Shown: positions 25,835 to 33,991, counted from the stretch's first letter. The stretch is DNA of 64,000 nt from Azospirillum brasilense (GCF_007827815.1 NZ_VITH01000022.1:1-64000), one strand, 5' to 3'. The notes: a model not told the origin generated them from the letters alone. Made by a program: numbers and translations.

Positions 25835-26088
25835 CAGAGCAACACTGGTTGAGGTGAAGACGCGGTGGACACCGCATCAAGTTGGCCCAAAAGCCAGCTT
25901 CTCATCACAGCAAATGTTCCCGTAGCCAGGAGGGTGTGATCATCATGAGTCCACCTGCGCTTACTTGAGGAAGCCGACCTGTTCGGCCACACATTTCTGA
26001 ACATTGCCGTTGAGACGGCTCAACCATTGCGGATGTCCTGGCACAGCCGCTGAAACCCCCGCCCCCCGCGCGGGGGTTTCGCTTTTTC
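25833..26088 (+). ncRNA. Candidate structured non-coding RNA of about 250 nt
   Basis: A non-coding stretch that packs clear hairpins: GCGGTG/CACCGC (25862-25875), AAGTTGGC/GCCAGCTT (25879-25900), ATCACA/TGTGAT closing a larger loop (25904-25940), GCCGA/TCGGC (25973-25987), TTGAG/CTCAA (26010-26023) and an intrinsic terminator. It does not carry the hallmarks of tmRNA, RNase P RNA or SRP RNA as I know them. A tiny frame after AGGAGG at 25928 (MSPPALT) could be a leader peptide or chance. Function unknown. Confidence 0.6.
26053..26087 (+). terminator. Intrinsic terminator of the structured RNA
   Basis: AAACCCCCG pairs with CGGGGGTTT around a 9-base loop, followed three bases later by TTTTT on the plus strand. 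The minus strand has no matching U-run, so it serves the plus-strand transcript rather than the lipoprotein genes. Confidence 0.85.
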
Positions 26089-26140
26089 GGGTTCCCGGTG
26101 CGGCAGCCTCCACCATGATGAAGGCCGCCGCCGGCGGTGA

Positions 26141-26572
26141 TCAGGCGTCGACCTGATGCCCCTCCAGGAACATCGCCTTGGACAGGGCGTCGAAAAAGCT
26201 CTGGTAGGGCGCCGGATCTTCCACGGGCATGATGTTGTACTGGGCGTTGGCCCGGACGAGCGTCTGCGTGGTGCCGCGAGCCCGCGTGGTCACCGTGATC
26301 CGCAGGAGATAGCCGTCCAGCTTCGTGGCGCTGACCGTACCGAGCGTCGCGTCCGCCTTGTCCACCACGAAGCCGAGATCCTGAAGCGTCGCGATGATGG
26401 TGCGCAGCATCTTCTGCTGGTCGGTGGTGTCGTAGGCCCGCGTCTGATAAGACCGAACCTGAACCTGCGATTTGGAGGTTTCGAGGACCTGGCTGCGCGA
26501 ATCCGTCTGACAGGCGCTGACGGTCATCGCCAGGGCGATCATCGGAAAAGCAAAAAACTTCTTCATGATCAT
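26141..26572 (-). CDS. Lipoprotein, paralogue of its upstream neighbour
   Basis: A 143-residue lipoprotein: signal peptide with lipobox VSAC, then a domain containing YQTRAYDT, LQDLGFVVDKADATLGTV and PYQSFFDALSKAMFLEG. The same pattern (RRFDT, IQDLGFTIDE, MYQQFFDKLSQSVFL) recurs in the next gene upstream, so the two are paralogues. The ATG shares one base with the upstream stop (TGATG), implying coupled translation. Last gene of a three-lipoprotein operon. Function unknown. Confidence 0.8.
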   Translation of the reverse strand: MIMKKFFAFPMIALAMTVSACQTDSRSQVLETSKSQVQVRSYQTRAYDTTDQQKMLRTIIATLQDLGFVVDKADATLGTVSATKLDGYLLRITVTTRARGTTQTLVRANAQYNIMPVEDPAPYQSFFDALSKAMFLEGHQVDA

Positions 26573-27099
26573 CAAATCTCGTTGGCCGTCAGGAACACGG
26601 ATTGGGAGAGCTTGTCAAAGAACTGCTGATACATCACCGGATCGGTCAGCCCTTCGATCTTCGACACCACGTTGTGGTTGTTCCAGACAATGCGTTGGAA
26701 CGTGACCCGGACGGCCGTCTTCTGATCGTCAATGGGTCGCGTCACGAGGCTGACGCGGATTTTCTGTTTGGTGTCGAACTGCATCGCGTTTGCACCGAAC
26801 AGGACGGCCATGACGACCGCGCCGGCAACCTGCCCGGCCTCGGTCGCGTCGCGGTCTTTGGAACCGACGATCAGACCGGCGGGAACCGTGCTCTCGTCAA
26901 TGGTGAAGCCAAGGTCCTGGATGACCGCCGCGCTCGCCTGAAGCAGTTTGGCTTCTTCACTGGTGTCGAAGCGACGCGTCTGCATTTGCCGCTGCTGCAG
27001 GCTCTCATGGGAAAGCTGGAGGGCTTCCTTGGGAATGGTCTGCTGGCAACCGGACATGAGAAAGGCGGCAGCCAAAGTTGCCGCGATCGTCTTCTTCAT
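26572..27099 (-). CDS. Lipoprotein with glycine-zipper-like segment
   Basis: A 175-residue lipoprotein with lipobox MSGC at residue 18 or so. It shares the LGF and FFDKLSQSVF blocks with the downstream gene but carries an extra hydrophobic insert (AGQVAGAVVMAVLFGANAM) that could insert into or pack against a membrane. Start at the ATG at 27099 (a GTG one codon earlier is also possible). Middle gene of the three-lipoprotein operon. Function unknown. Confidence 0.8.
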   Translation of the reverse strand: MKKTIAATLAAAFLMSGCQQTIPKEALQLSHESLQQRQMQTRRFDTSEEAKLLQASAAVIQDLGFTIDESTVPAGLIVGSKDRDATEAGQVAGAVVMAVLFGANAMQFDTKQKIRVSLVTRPIDDQKTAVRVTFQRIVWNNHNVVSKIEGLTDPVMYQQFFDKLSQSVFLTANEI

Positions 27100-27113
27100 C
27101 ACAAGGCCCCCGC

Positions 27114-27584
27114 TCAGAAGCTCGACGTGCGATAGGCAAAGTCCCGAACGCGCTGAGCGTTGTCGAACTTTATGATGATCGTCAGAGTGCGCTGCGTTAC
27201 GGACTTCGCACCGCTGGCCTCACCATAGCCCGGCGAAACCCCCGCCCCCAGGAGTCCGGCCGGCCCCAGGACGCCGCCAAGGACCAGAGCGGAAACGCCT
27301 CCCTGGGACGTGGAGTAGGCCGTTTCCGTCGAGATTTTGTCGTAGACCCAGCTTTCACGCCGCTGCTCGTCCGTGGTCACCATGTTCGGCGAACCCAGGA
27401 CCTGAACGACGTCCGCGGAAGACATGCCGACGCGAATTTCGCGCTGGACCGTTCCGACCGTCACCCGATCATTTGAATTGTTCGCCACAGCCGCCCTGTG
27501 CTGGTCCGCCGTCGCGCAACCAGCCAACGCCAGCGTCAAGACGGCAACACGAAGGGTCGCAATTCCCGCAGTTCGTTTTTTCAT
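27114..27584 (-). CDS. SmpA/OmlA (BamE-like) lipoprotein
   Basis: A 156-residue lipoprotein (lipobox LAGC). The stretch VQREIRVGMSSADVVQVLG followed by SPNMVTTDEQRRESWVYDK matches the SmpA/OmlA fold used by BamE. A Gly-rich hydrophobic segment (ALVLGGVLGPAGLLGAG) follows. It is first in the operon with two further lipoproteins. It is probably not the housekeeping BamE; it more likely belongs to a separate envelope complex with its neighbours. Confidence 0.8.
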   Translation of the reverse strand: MKKRTAGIATLRVAVLTLALAGCATADQHRAAVANNSNDRVTVGTVQREIRVGMSSADVVQVLGSPNMVTTDEQRRESWVYDKISTETAYSTSQGGVSALVLGGVLGPAGLLGAGVSPGYGEASGAKSVTQRTLTIIIKFDNAQRVRDFAYRTSSF

Positions 27585-27688
27585 TTCTTGGCCTGTATGA
27601 ACTCGAAGATTTCTCGAATTCAGTTTTAATTTTTTCGGTCGTTTGAGTCCACACCTAAAGCGTGCATATAGGAGTATGTATATAGTTT

Positions 27689-27717
27689 ATAAGAGTTCTC
27701 TATTTTTTGCGGTGCAA
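27689..27717 (-). promoter_or_regulatory. Promoter of the three-lipoprotein operon
   Basis: On the minus strand TTGCAC (27717-27712) and TCTTAT (27694-27689) are separated by 17 bases in a strongly AT-rich stretch. This predicts a leader of about 95 nt before the first ATG. Confidence 0.5.
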
Positions 27718-27765
27718 CTCAAAATGAATTGCGCCCCCAGGCCAGTCGGCCGTTTGGGAGCGAGG

Positions 27766-27803
27766 AAAAGAAAAACCCCTCCCCCGCGGTGGCGGGAGAG
27801 GGG
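27766..27803 (-). terminator. Intrinsic terminator of phbB
   Basis: A GC-rich stem formed by CCCCTCCCCCGC and GCGGGAGAGGGG around GGTG, followed on the minus strand by TTTTTCTTTTCC. It lies 60 bases after the phbB stop. Confidence 0.8.
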
Positions 27804-27862
27804 CGAAGGCTTCGTGTCGCTTCAAACGGGTCCGCAGACCCGGGAGTCAAGGCACCGGCCGA

Positions 27863-28585
27863 TCAGTACATGTGCTGGCCGCCGTTGATCGACAGGGTCG
27901 AGCCGGTGATGAAGCCGGCGTCGTCGCCGACCAGGAACAGCACGCCGCGAGCGATCTCCTCGGCCTTGCCGAGACGGCCGACCGGGATGCGGGCGACGAT
28001 CTTCTCCAGCACGTTGGGCGGCACCGCGCGCACCATGTCGGTGTCGATGTAGCCCGGCGCGATGGCGTTGACGGTGACACCCTTGGCAGCACCCTCCTGG
28101 GCCAGCGCCTTGGTGAAGCCGTGGATGCCCGACTTGGCGGCGGCGTAGTTCACCTGACCGTACTGGCCGGCCTGACCGTTCACCGAGCCGATGTTGACGA
28201 TGCGGCCGAAGCCGCGCTCGCGCATGCCGTCGATGACGTTGCGGCAGAGATTGAAGCAGGAGGTGAGGTTCGTCGCGATGACGTCGTTCCACTGCTGCGG
28301 GGTCATGCGGTGGATCACGCCGTCGCGGGTGATGCCCGCGTTGTTCACCACCACGTCCACCGGCCCGAGTTCGGCGGTGATCTTCGCGATGCCATCCTTC
28401 ACGGCGTCGAAGTCCGACACGTCGAACTTGTAGACCGCGATGCCCGTGCGGGCCGAGAATTCCTTCGCCTTCTCATCGTTGCCGGCGTAGTTGGCGGCGA
28501 CGACATAGCCGGCGTTCTTCAACGCGACGGAGATGGCTTCGCCGATACCGCGCGTTCCGCCCGTGACGACTGCAACTCGAGCCAT
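27863..28585 (-). CDS. phbB: Acetoacetyl-CoA reductase (NADPH)
   Basis: A 240-residue short-chain dehydrogenase, full length for PhbB/PhaB, which reduces acetoacetyl-CoA to (R)-3-hydroxybutyryl-CoA for PHB synthesis. The cofactor motif is VTGGTRGIG, NNAG follows (VVNNAGITRDG), and the catalytic Tyr/Lys pair is in NYAAAKSG. The C-terminus ends SINGGQHMY as in this family. Directly downstream of phbA on the same strand. Confidence 0.96.
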   Translation of the reverse strand: MARVAVVTGGTRGIGEAISVALKNAGYVVAANYAGNDEKAKEFSARTGIAVYKFDVSDFDAVKDGIAKITAELGPVDVVVNNAGITRDGVIHRMTPQQWNDVIATNLTSCFNLCRNVIDGMRERGFGRIVNIGSVNGQAGQYGQVNYAAAKSGIHGFTKALAQEGAAKGVTVNAIAPGYIDTDMVRAVPPNVLEKIVARIPVGRLGKAEEIARGVLFLVGDDAGFITGSTLSINGGQHMY

Positions 28586-28644
28586 TGGCTCCTCCCCCAG
28601 AGCTTGATGTTGGATTCTTTATGGGTTTCTGTAGGCACACATAC

Positions 28645-28676
28645 GAAACGGGCCGCACCCCGGAGGGAACGGCCCG
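28645..28676 (-). terminator. Weak hairpin between phbA and phbB
   Basis: CGGGCCG and CGGCCCG form a 7-bp stem in the 98-bp gap, with only TTT after it on the minus strand. It may attenuate rather than end phbA transcription. Confidence 0.4.
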
Positions 28677-28683
28677 CTTGTCA

Positions 28684-29859
28684 TCAGCCCCGCTCGACGG
28701 TGAGGGCGATGCCCATGCCGCCGCCGATGCACAAGGTGGCGAGGCCCTTCTTGGCGTCGCGCTTCTGCATCTCATAGAGCAGGGTGGTCAGGACGCGGGC
28801 GCCGGACGCGCCGACCGGGTGGCCGAGCGCGATGGCGCCGCCGTTGACGTTGACCTTGGAGGTGTCCCAGCCAAGGTCCTTGTTCACGGCCAGGGCCTGC
28901 GCGGCGAAAGCCTCGTTCGCCTCGATCAGGTCCAGGTCCTCGTGCTTCCAGCCGGCCTTCTCCAGCGCGAGGCGGGAGGCCGGGATCGGGCCGGTGCCCA
29001 TGATCGCCGGATCGACGCCGGCGGTCGCCCAGGAGACGATGCGGGCCAGCGGGGTCAGGCCGCGGCGGGCGGCGTTCTCGGCGGTCATCAGGACCAGCGC
29101 GGCGGCGCCGTCGTTGATGCCCGACGCGTTGCCCGCGGTCACCGTGCCCTCCTTGGAGAAGGCCGGACGCAGCTTGGCCAGCGATTCCGCGGTGGTGCCG
29201 TGCTTCGGATACTCGTCGTCGGCGACGATGATGTCGCCCTTGCGGCCCTTGATGGTGACCGGGATGATCTCGTCCTTGAAGCGGCCCGACTTCTGGGCGG
29301 CCTCGGCCTTCTGCTGCGAGGCGGCGGCGAAGACGTCCTGCTCCTCGCGGGTCAGCTGCCACTTCTGGGCGACGTTCTCGGCCGTCGTGCCCATGTGGTA
29401 GCCCTTGAAGGCGTCCATCAGGCCGTCCTTCAGCATGGTGTCGAGCATCTCGGCGGCGCCCATCTTCACGCCGTTGCGCAGATGCATGACGTGCGGGGCC
29501 TGGCTCATGCTCTCCTGGCCGCCGACGACCATCACCTCGGCGTCGCCGTTGCGGATCGCCTGGTAGCCGAGCGCGACCGAGCGCAGACCCGAACCGCAGA
29601 GCTGGTTGATGCCGAAGGCGGTGGCGGAGGCCGGGATGCCGGCGTTGACGGCGGCCTGGCGGGCCGGGTTCTGGCCCTGACCGGCGGTCAGGATCTGGCC
29701 CAGGATGACCTCGGTCACCTCCGCGGCGTCGGTCTTGGCGCGGCTCAGCGCTTCGCGGATGGCGATCTCACCCAGGTAATGGGCCGGCACGCTGCTGAGC
29801 GCCCCGTTGAAGCTGCCAATGGGAGTACGCGCTGCGCTGGCGATCACAACCTCGGTCAT
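28684..29859 (-). CDS. phbA: Acetyl-CoA acetyltransferase (beta-ketothiolase)
   Basis: A 391-residue thiolase that condenses two acetyl-CoA to acetoacetyl-CoA, the first step of PHB synthesis. All three active-site elements are visible: the nucleophilic Cys in NQLCGSGLRS, the His in ALGHPVGASGAR and the second Cys in LCIGGGMG. Length and ends match biosynthetic PhaA. It is upstream of phbB and downstream in map order of the phaC-like gene, all on the minus strand. Confidence 0.97.
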   Translation of the reverse strand: MTEVVIASAARTPIGSFNGALSSVPAHYLGEIAIREALSRAKTDAAEVTEVILGQILTAGQGQNPARQAAVNAGIPASATAFGINQLCGSGLRSVALGYQAIRNGDAEVMVVGGQESMSQAPHVMHLRNGVKMGAAEMLDTMLKDGLMDAFKGYHMGTTAENVAQKWQLTREEQDVFAAASQQKAEAAQKSGRFKDEIIPVTIKGRKGDIIVADDEYPKHGTTAESLAKLRPAFSKEGTVTAGNASGINDGAAALVLMTAENAARRGLTPLARIVSWATAGVDPAIMGTGPIPASRLALEKAGWKHEDLDLIEANEAFAAQALAVNKDLGWDTSKVNVNGGAIALGHPVGASGARVLTTLLYEMQKRDAKKGLATLCIGGGMGIALTVERG

Positions 29860-29971
29860 GTTGACGCTCCTCAGATTTTGTCAGTTTTATTATCGTGTCA
29901 GTGGGCCGCACGGAGTGGGAAAAACCTTATGCGCGGATTTCCCGCAATGCAAGACACCTGACTGGCTGCGG

Positions 29972-31219
29972 TTATCCTGCCGCACTAAGCCATTCGGCCA
30001 GGGGTCGCCAGACGCCTGTTTCGGCTCCGGCGCTGACCACCATGCCAATATGACCGAGCGGCGGCCTGATCATTTGCGCGCGGTCGATTGATCTTGCCAG
30101 GGCCACCGCCGAGGACGGCGGAACGATGCGGTCGCGTTCCGGGATCAGCGCCAGGACCGGCATCCGCAGCCGCGCCGGCTCGACCGGCAGGCCGGCGACC
30201 AGCCATTCGCCGCGCGCCGTGTCGTTGCGCCCGTACCAGCCGGCCAGCGTGTCGCGGGCGACCCCGGCGACCAGCGGCACCCCGTCGTTCAGCCAGTCCT
30301 CCAGCGACACGAAGGCGAGCGCGGCGCGGCTGTCCGGATCCATGCGGGCGAACTGCGAGAATTTCTTCAGCGCCAGCAGCGGGTCGAGCTGGGCGAACAG
30401 CCCCTGCAGCACGTCCACCGGCAATTCCCCCCAGGCGTCGAGCAGCGGGCCGAAAGGCTGGAAGACGGCGGCGGCGCGGCGGGCCATGCCCGCGTCCTCG
30501 GCGTGGAAGTCCCAGGGCGTGGCGAGCAGGCCGAGCGCCGCGACCTCCTTGGGGCGGCGCTGCGCCAGCGCGGTGGCGAGCAGCCCACCCATGCAGTAGC
30601 CGACCACCGGAACCGGCCGGCCCACCGCCTCCACCACCGCGGCGAGGGCCCGTTCCAGCCGTCCGGCAATGTAATCGGTCAGGCTGTAGCGCCGCTCCAG
30701 CGGGCCGGGCGTGCCCCAGTCGATCAGGAAGGGGCGCAGCCCCTGCGCGGCCAGCCAGCGCATCAGGCTTTTGCGCGCCGACAGGTCGAGGATGTAATGG
30801 CGGTTGACCAGCGACGGCACGAACAGCACCGGCGCGCCGGTCGCCGGGCCGAGGGCGCCGTAGTCGAGCAGCCGGGACGCCCCTTCCGTCCATAGCACGG
30901 GCGGGTCGGGAAGGTCGCGGCGGTAGGGATGGCGGCGGTAGCGCTCGATCCCCGTCAAGGCGAGCGAGAGCTGGCGGCGGACCTCCCGGTCAACCGCCTG
31001 GGCGAACGCGTCCGCGTCGGTTGCGGCGATCCGTCGGCGCAGGTCCTCCGCCCGTTCCCGCAGATGCGGCTTCCATGGCAGCGAGCCGTTCCTCAAGTGC
31101 GGCAATGCGGCGGAGGAGCTGAGCAGCGTCGCCGCCACCGTCGCCAGATGCAGCGCCAGGGGCCGCGGCCCCAGCCGTGGTGTGGGGTGCGGGGGGATCG
31201 TGGCGTTGTCCCCGGTCAC
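29972..31219 (-). CDS. phaC: Class III-like polyhydroxyalkanoate synthase subunit PhaC
   Basis: A 415-residue PhaC-type alpha/beta hydrolase. The lipase-like box is GYCMGG with Cys as nucleophile, as in PHA synthases; the Asp is in IPERDRIVPP and the His in PLGHIGM. The VPSLVNRHYILDL and FLIDWGTPG blocks match the class III (Allochromatium-type) branch, which is shorter than class I enzymes. The start is a GTG with GAGGGAG upstream; this places the first 230 bases inside the PhaE-like gene in another frame. Next to phbAB and divergent phaR. Confidence 0.83.
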   Translation of the reverse strand: MTGDNATIPPHPTPRLGPRPLALHLATVAATLLSSSAALPHLRNGSLPWKPHLRERAEDLRRRIAATDADAFAQAVDREVRRQLSLALTGIERYRRHPYRRDLPDPPVLWTEGASRLLDYGALGPATGAPVLFVPSLVNRHYILDLSARKSLMRWLAAQGLRPFLIDWGTPGPLERRYSLTDYIAGRLERALAAVVEAVGRPVPVVGYCMGGLLATALAQRRPKEVAALGLLATPWDFHAEDAGMARRAAAVFQPFGPLLDAWGELPVDVLQGLFAQLDPLLALKKFSQFARMDPDSRAALAFVSLEDWLNDGVPLVAGVARDTLAGWYGRNDTARGEWLVAGLPVEPARLRMPVLALIPERDRIVPPSSAVALARSIDRAQMIRPPLGHIGMVVSAGAETGVWRPLAEWLSAAG

Positions 31220-31502
31220 GCGGTTCTCCCTCGGAGGACGGCTGGGATGAGGCTGGCTGGGACGGGGCCGGCGTCGGATTCCAGCCGGTGCCCGGCGCGC
31301 TGCTGTAGGCGAAACCGCCCGGCCCCAGGACGAAGGGCGCCATCGCCGCGGCGCCCTGCGCCATCATCTGGAACAGGCGGGCGGCGGCATCGGCCATCTC
31401 GGGATCGGCGGCGCAGGCCGCCCATTGTTCCTGCCACAGGTCGAGGTACCGTTGCGCGAGCGTTTCCAGGGACGGGATGTCGGATTCGGACGATTCGGCC
31501 AT
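30990..31502 (-). CDS. PhaE-like accessory protein, overlapping phaC
   Basis: A 170-residue protein with an N-terminal helical part (LETLAQRYLDLWQEQWAA; AARLFQMMAQGAAAM), a Pro/Ser/Ala-rich middle, and a coiled coil (AAQLLRRIAALEERLAAMEA) near the end. This order resembles PhaE, the small partner subunit of class III synthases, but shorter. The last 230 bases overlap the phaC start in a different frame; the coiled coil lies within that overlap, which argues that both frames are used. Identification as PhaE is inferred from context and shape. Confidence 0.62.
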   Translation of the reverse strand: MAESSESDIPSLETLAQRYLDLWQEQWAACAADPEMADAAARLFQMMAQGAAAMAPFVLGPGGFAYSSAPGTGWNPTPAPSQPASSQPSSEGEPRDRGQRHDPPAPHTTAGAAAPGAASGDGGGDAAQLLRRIAALEERLAAMEAASAGTGGGPAPTDRRNRRGRVRPGG

Positions 31503-31605
31503 GGCCGGGAGTATATGGGGGAGGCGGTGCGCTTGACCAGAGCCGCGAAGGACCGATCAAAAATGTCGCGAATCCCGAATTATCGGGGGGATGTCCACCT
31601 GGGGT

Positions 31606-31623
31606 CGCAGCGCTGCGGCACAG
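31606..31623. promoter_or_regulatory. Possible PhaR-binding site upstream of phaR
   Basis: The 12-bp palindrome CGCAGCGCTGCG (31606-31617) runs into CTGCGGCACAG, one base off the CTGC-N3-GCAG pattern reported for PhaR of Paracoccus. It lies in the gap between the divergent PhaE-like and phaR genes, a likely place for autoregulation. Confidence 0.35.
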
Positions 31624-31704
31624 CACTGGACAGGGTGCATTCCTTCGAGTAGTCCTTATATCTGGAACATACCCGCCGCACGACCCTTCTTGAAAGAAAC
31701 AGCG

Positions 31705-32367
31705 ATGGCCGACAAGGAAGACCAGAAGTCCGCGACGATCACGATCAAGAAGTACGCCAACCGGCGGCTCTACAACACGGCGACCAGCAGCTACGTGACG
31801 CTCGACCATCTCTGTCAGATGGTCAAGGACGGCCTCGACTTTGTGGTCTATGACGCGAAGACCGGGGAGGACATTACCCGCTCGGTGCTGACGCAGATCA
31901 TCGTGGAGGAGGAGAGCAAGGGCCAGAACCTGCTGCCGATCAGCTTCCTGCGCCAGCTCATCGGCTTCTACGGCGACAACATGCAGTGGATGGTGCCACG
32001 CTACCTCGAATATTCGATGCAGTCGTTCTCGCGCAACCAGGAGCAGATGCGCGACTATTTCCAGAACACGCTGGGCGGCATGTTCCCCTTCGGCCGGCTG
32101 GAAGAGGTCGGCAAGCAGAACATGGCGATGTTCGAACGGGCCATGCGCATGTTCTCGCCCTTCGGCGGCGCTGAGGACGGGCAGCCCGGCGAGCACCCCG
32201 CCCCCCCGCCCCGCCCGGCGGCTCCCGGTCCGTCCGCCGCTCCGCCCAACGGTGCGGTCGCGGCCGCCCACACCTACGAGGAACTGCAGAAGCAGATCGA
32301 CGACCTGCAGAAGCAGATCGCCAGCATCGCCAAGCCGGCCCGCCCGGCGAAGCCCGAAGGGAAGTGA
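31705..32367 (+). CDS. phaR: Polyhydroxyalkanoate synthesis regulator PhaR
   Basis: A 220-residue PhaR. The N-terminal DNA-binding/PHB-sensing domain begins IKKYANRRLYNTATSSYV, followed by the PHB accumulation domain (SFLRQLIGFYGDNMQWM) and a Pro-rich linker, with a C-terminal coiled coil (ELQKQIDDLQKQIAS). PhaR represses phasin and PHB genes and is released by binding nascent polymer. The ATG at 31705 begins the conserved sequence; the open frame upstream does not look coding. Divergent from the phaC operon. Confidence 0.95.
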   Translation: MADKEDQKSATITIKKYANRRLYNTATSSYVTLDHLCQMVKDGLDFVVYDAKTGEDITRSVLTQIIVEEESKGQNLLPISFLRQLIGFYGDNMQWMVPRYLEYSMQSFSRNQEQMRDYFQNTLGGMFPFGRLEEVGKQNMAMFERAMRMFSPFGGAEDGQPGEHPAPPPRPAAPGPSAAPPNGAVAAAHTYEELQKQIDDLQKQIASIAKPARPAKPEGK

Positions 32368-32418
32368 ACGGCGGCGCGCAGCGCATCGACGGCCATCGCA
32401 TCAGCGGTTCTGCGGCGC

Positions 32419-32454
32419 AGGGCGGGGAAAGTTCCCCGCCCTTTTCTGTTTTTT
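32419..32454 (+). terminator. Intrinsic terminator of phaR
   Basis: AGGGCGGGGAA and TTCCCCGCCCT make a perfect 11-bp stem with a 2-base gap, followed by TTTTCTGTTTTTT. Confidence 0.9.
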
Positions 32455-32512
32455 CGGCACCAGTGACACGCCCGGCTGTTTGCTCAACGGAACGGTCCAC
32501 AGGAGGAACGCC

Positions 32513-32737
32513 ATGAAGACCGAGTTGCAGATGACGATGGAACTGGAGGTTGCGGACACTCAGGACGCCCAGCGGTTCGAGGAGAAGCTGCGCGGCTGGC
32601 TGCGCCACCAGAGCCAGGTGGTGTCGGTGTCGGCCACCCACAGCGGCGTCGGCAACGACGTCGCGTGGCGGGACGCCCGCCGGGCGGCCTTCGGCTCGCC
32701 GTTGCCCAACCCCTTCGCCCCCGGCCGAGGCCGCTGA
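32513..32737 (+). CDS. Small hypothetical protein
   Basis: A 74-residue acidic-to-basic soluble protein with a perfect AGGAGG five bases before its ATG. It reads as a possible single alpha/beta unit (LQMTMELEVADTQDAQRF; LRGWLRHQSQVVSVSA). It lies between the phaR terminator and a convergent gene, so it has its own promoter. I do not recognise the family. Confidence 0.65.
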   Translation: MKTELQMTMELEVADTQDAQRFEEKLRGWLRHQSQVVSVSATHSGVGNDVAWRDARRAAFGSPLPNPFAPGRGR

Positions 32738-32839
32738 GCTTCCCGGCGGATCGCAATCGACACGCCCGCCCTGCCCTTCACAGACGGGGCGGGCTCAATC
32801 CGCTCCTCAGGCGGCTCCGCCCGCCTTTGGAAAGGCGCG

Positions 32840-33991
32840 TCAGCCGCGGAAGATGTGCGGCACCATTGCCGCGTCGGAGCCGACCCGCGGGTCCGCGGAC
32901 TCGCGGACCGACATGCCCAGGCACTTGTCCCCGATGATCCAGCAGTGCAGGAGCGCGTGGACGCCCTCCTCCTCGAAGATCGGCGGGGTTTCCAGCCACA
33001 CCCGTCCGCCCGGATACTCGGCGCTGCCGGTGTCCGAAACGATGCTGCCGTGCGCGGTCATGCGCTGGGCGGCGTCGTCCAGCCCGAACAGGCTGCGCTC
33101 CGTCACGGCGTCGCAACCGGCCAGCTCCTCGGGGTCCAGCGCGGCGCGGCACAGGTTCGGGTGGCGCGGGTAGAGCGCCCAGAGCGTCGCCAGCAGCCCG
33201 TGGTTCGACATCGGCCAGCACCACAGCGGCGACAGCATGCTCATGCCGCCCATCCGCAGCTTCTGCAGGAAGGCGTCGTCGGCCAGCCCCTGCCACGGGT
33301 AGATCTTGGCGAGCCAGGAGGCGGGCCGCCCCTCGTCGTCGATGAAGCGCTGGCCGTCCCAGCCCAGGCTCTGCAGCGGCAGCAGATGCGTGGCGATCCC
33401 GGCCTCCGCCGCGGTGGCGGCCAGATAGACCAGCTCGCTCTCGCGCATCGGGTCGGGGGTGGCGCAGGCCAGATGGAGGAGTCCGCGGCCCGGCATGCCC
33501 GCGGCCAGCTCCTCCCAGCGCTCCACCAGCCCCTCGTGCAGGCCGTTGAACTGGTTGGCGTCGGCCATCAGGGCCTCGCGCCAGTTGCGCTGGATGATCG
33601 AGGCGGCGAACAACCCCTCCGGCGTGTCGTAGTTGCAGGCCAGCAGCTTGACCGAATCGCGCCCGTCATAGGCCAGCGTCAGCCGCCCGATCAGCGCGCC
33701 GGCCCGCTCGTTCAGTCGGCCCGCGGCCCAGTAGTCGTTCCAGGAGGATTCCAGAAGCCGCGCCACGCCGCCGCGCACCCCCAGCCGGGCCAGCGCCCGA
33801 CCGTCCACCGTCGCGCGCAGCGCCTCGCGCAGCATGGTGTGCAGCTCATCCGCGACGCTTTCGATCAGGTCGATCTGGTGGGCGGAGAACTCGTACCGCA
33901 CGTCCTCGCGCCAGAAGGCGCCGGCGCTCATGGCGCGAACGCCGTAGGGGTATTTGCGGAGCCCCGGACGCCAATCCGCACGGGGTTTCAT
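32840..33991 (-). CDS. Glutathionylspermidine synthase-like ATP-grasp protein
   Basis: A 383-residue protein resembling the C-terminal synthetase half of glutathionylspermidine synthase (pre-ATP-grasp/ATP-grasp fold). Recognisable blocks are SSWNDYWAAGRLNERAG, KLLACNYDTPEGLFAAS, KIYPWQGLADD and a closing CLGMSVRESADPRVGSD. It lacks the amidase half of the E. coli enzyme, as many proteobacterial homologues do; the substrate of these short forms is not settled. A start five codons upstream (34006) is equally possible. Tail-to-tail with a small gene and downstream of a glycosyltransferase. Confidence 0.8.
   Translation of the reverse strand: MKPRADWRPGLRKYPYGVRAMSAGAFWREDVRYEFSAHQIDLIESVADELHTMLREALRATVDGRALARLGVRGGVARLLESSWNDYWAAGRLNERAGALIGRLTLAYDGRDSVKLLACNYDTPEGLFAASIIQRNWREALMADANQFNGLHEGLVERWEELAAGMPGRGLLHLACATPDPMRESELVYLAATAAEAGIATHLLPLQSLGWDGQRFIDDEGRPASWLAKIYPWQGLADDAFLQKLRMGGMSMLSPLWCWPMSNHGLLATLWALYPRHPNLCRAALDPEELAGCDAVTERSLFGLDDAAQRMTAHGSIVSDTGSAEYPGGRVWLETPPIFEEEGVHALLHCWIIGDKCLGMSVRESADPRVGSDAAMVPHIFRG

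Larger units (their letters stand above)
25754..26140. other. Gene-free region holding a structured RNA
   Basis: No protein gene is supported. The space is almost entirely taken by the candidate RNA at 25833-26088 with its own TTGACA element and terminator, on the strand opposite to the lipoprotein genes that follow. Confidence 0.7.

Noticed and set aside
25833..26088. tmRNA, RNase P RNA or SRP RNA
   Set aside because: None of their landmark sequences (tRNA-like ends, GAGGAAAGTCC, GGAAGG tetraloop region) is present. A 6S RNA could not be fully excluded but the series of separate hairpins does not look like its single long rod.
28645..28676. Strong terminator separating phbA from phbB
   Set aside because: The stem is good but the U-run is only three bases; it was kept only as a weak hairpin.
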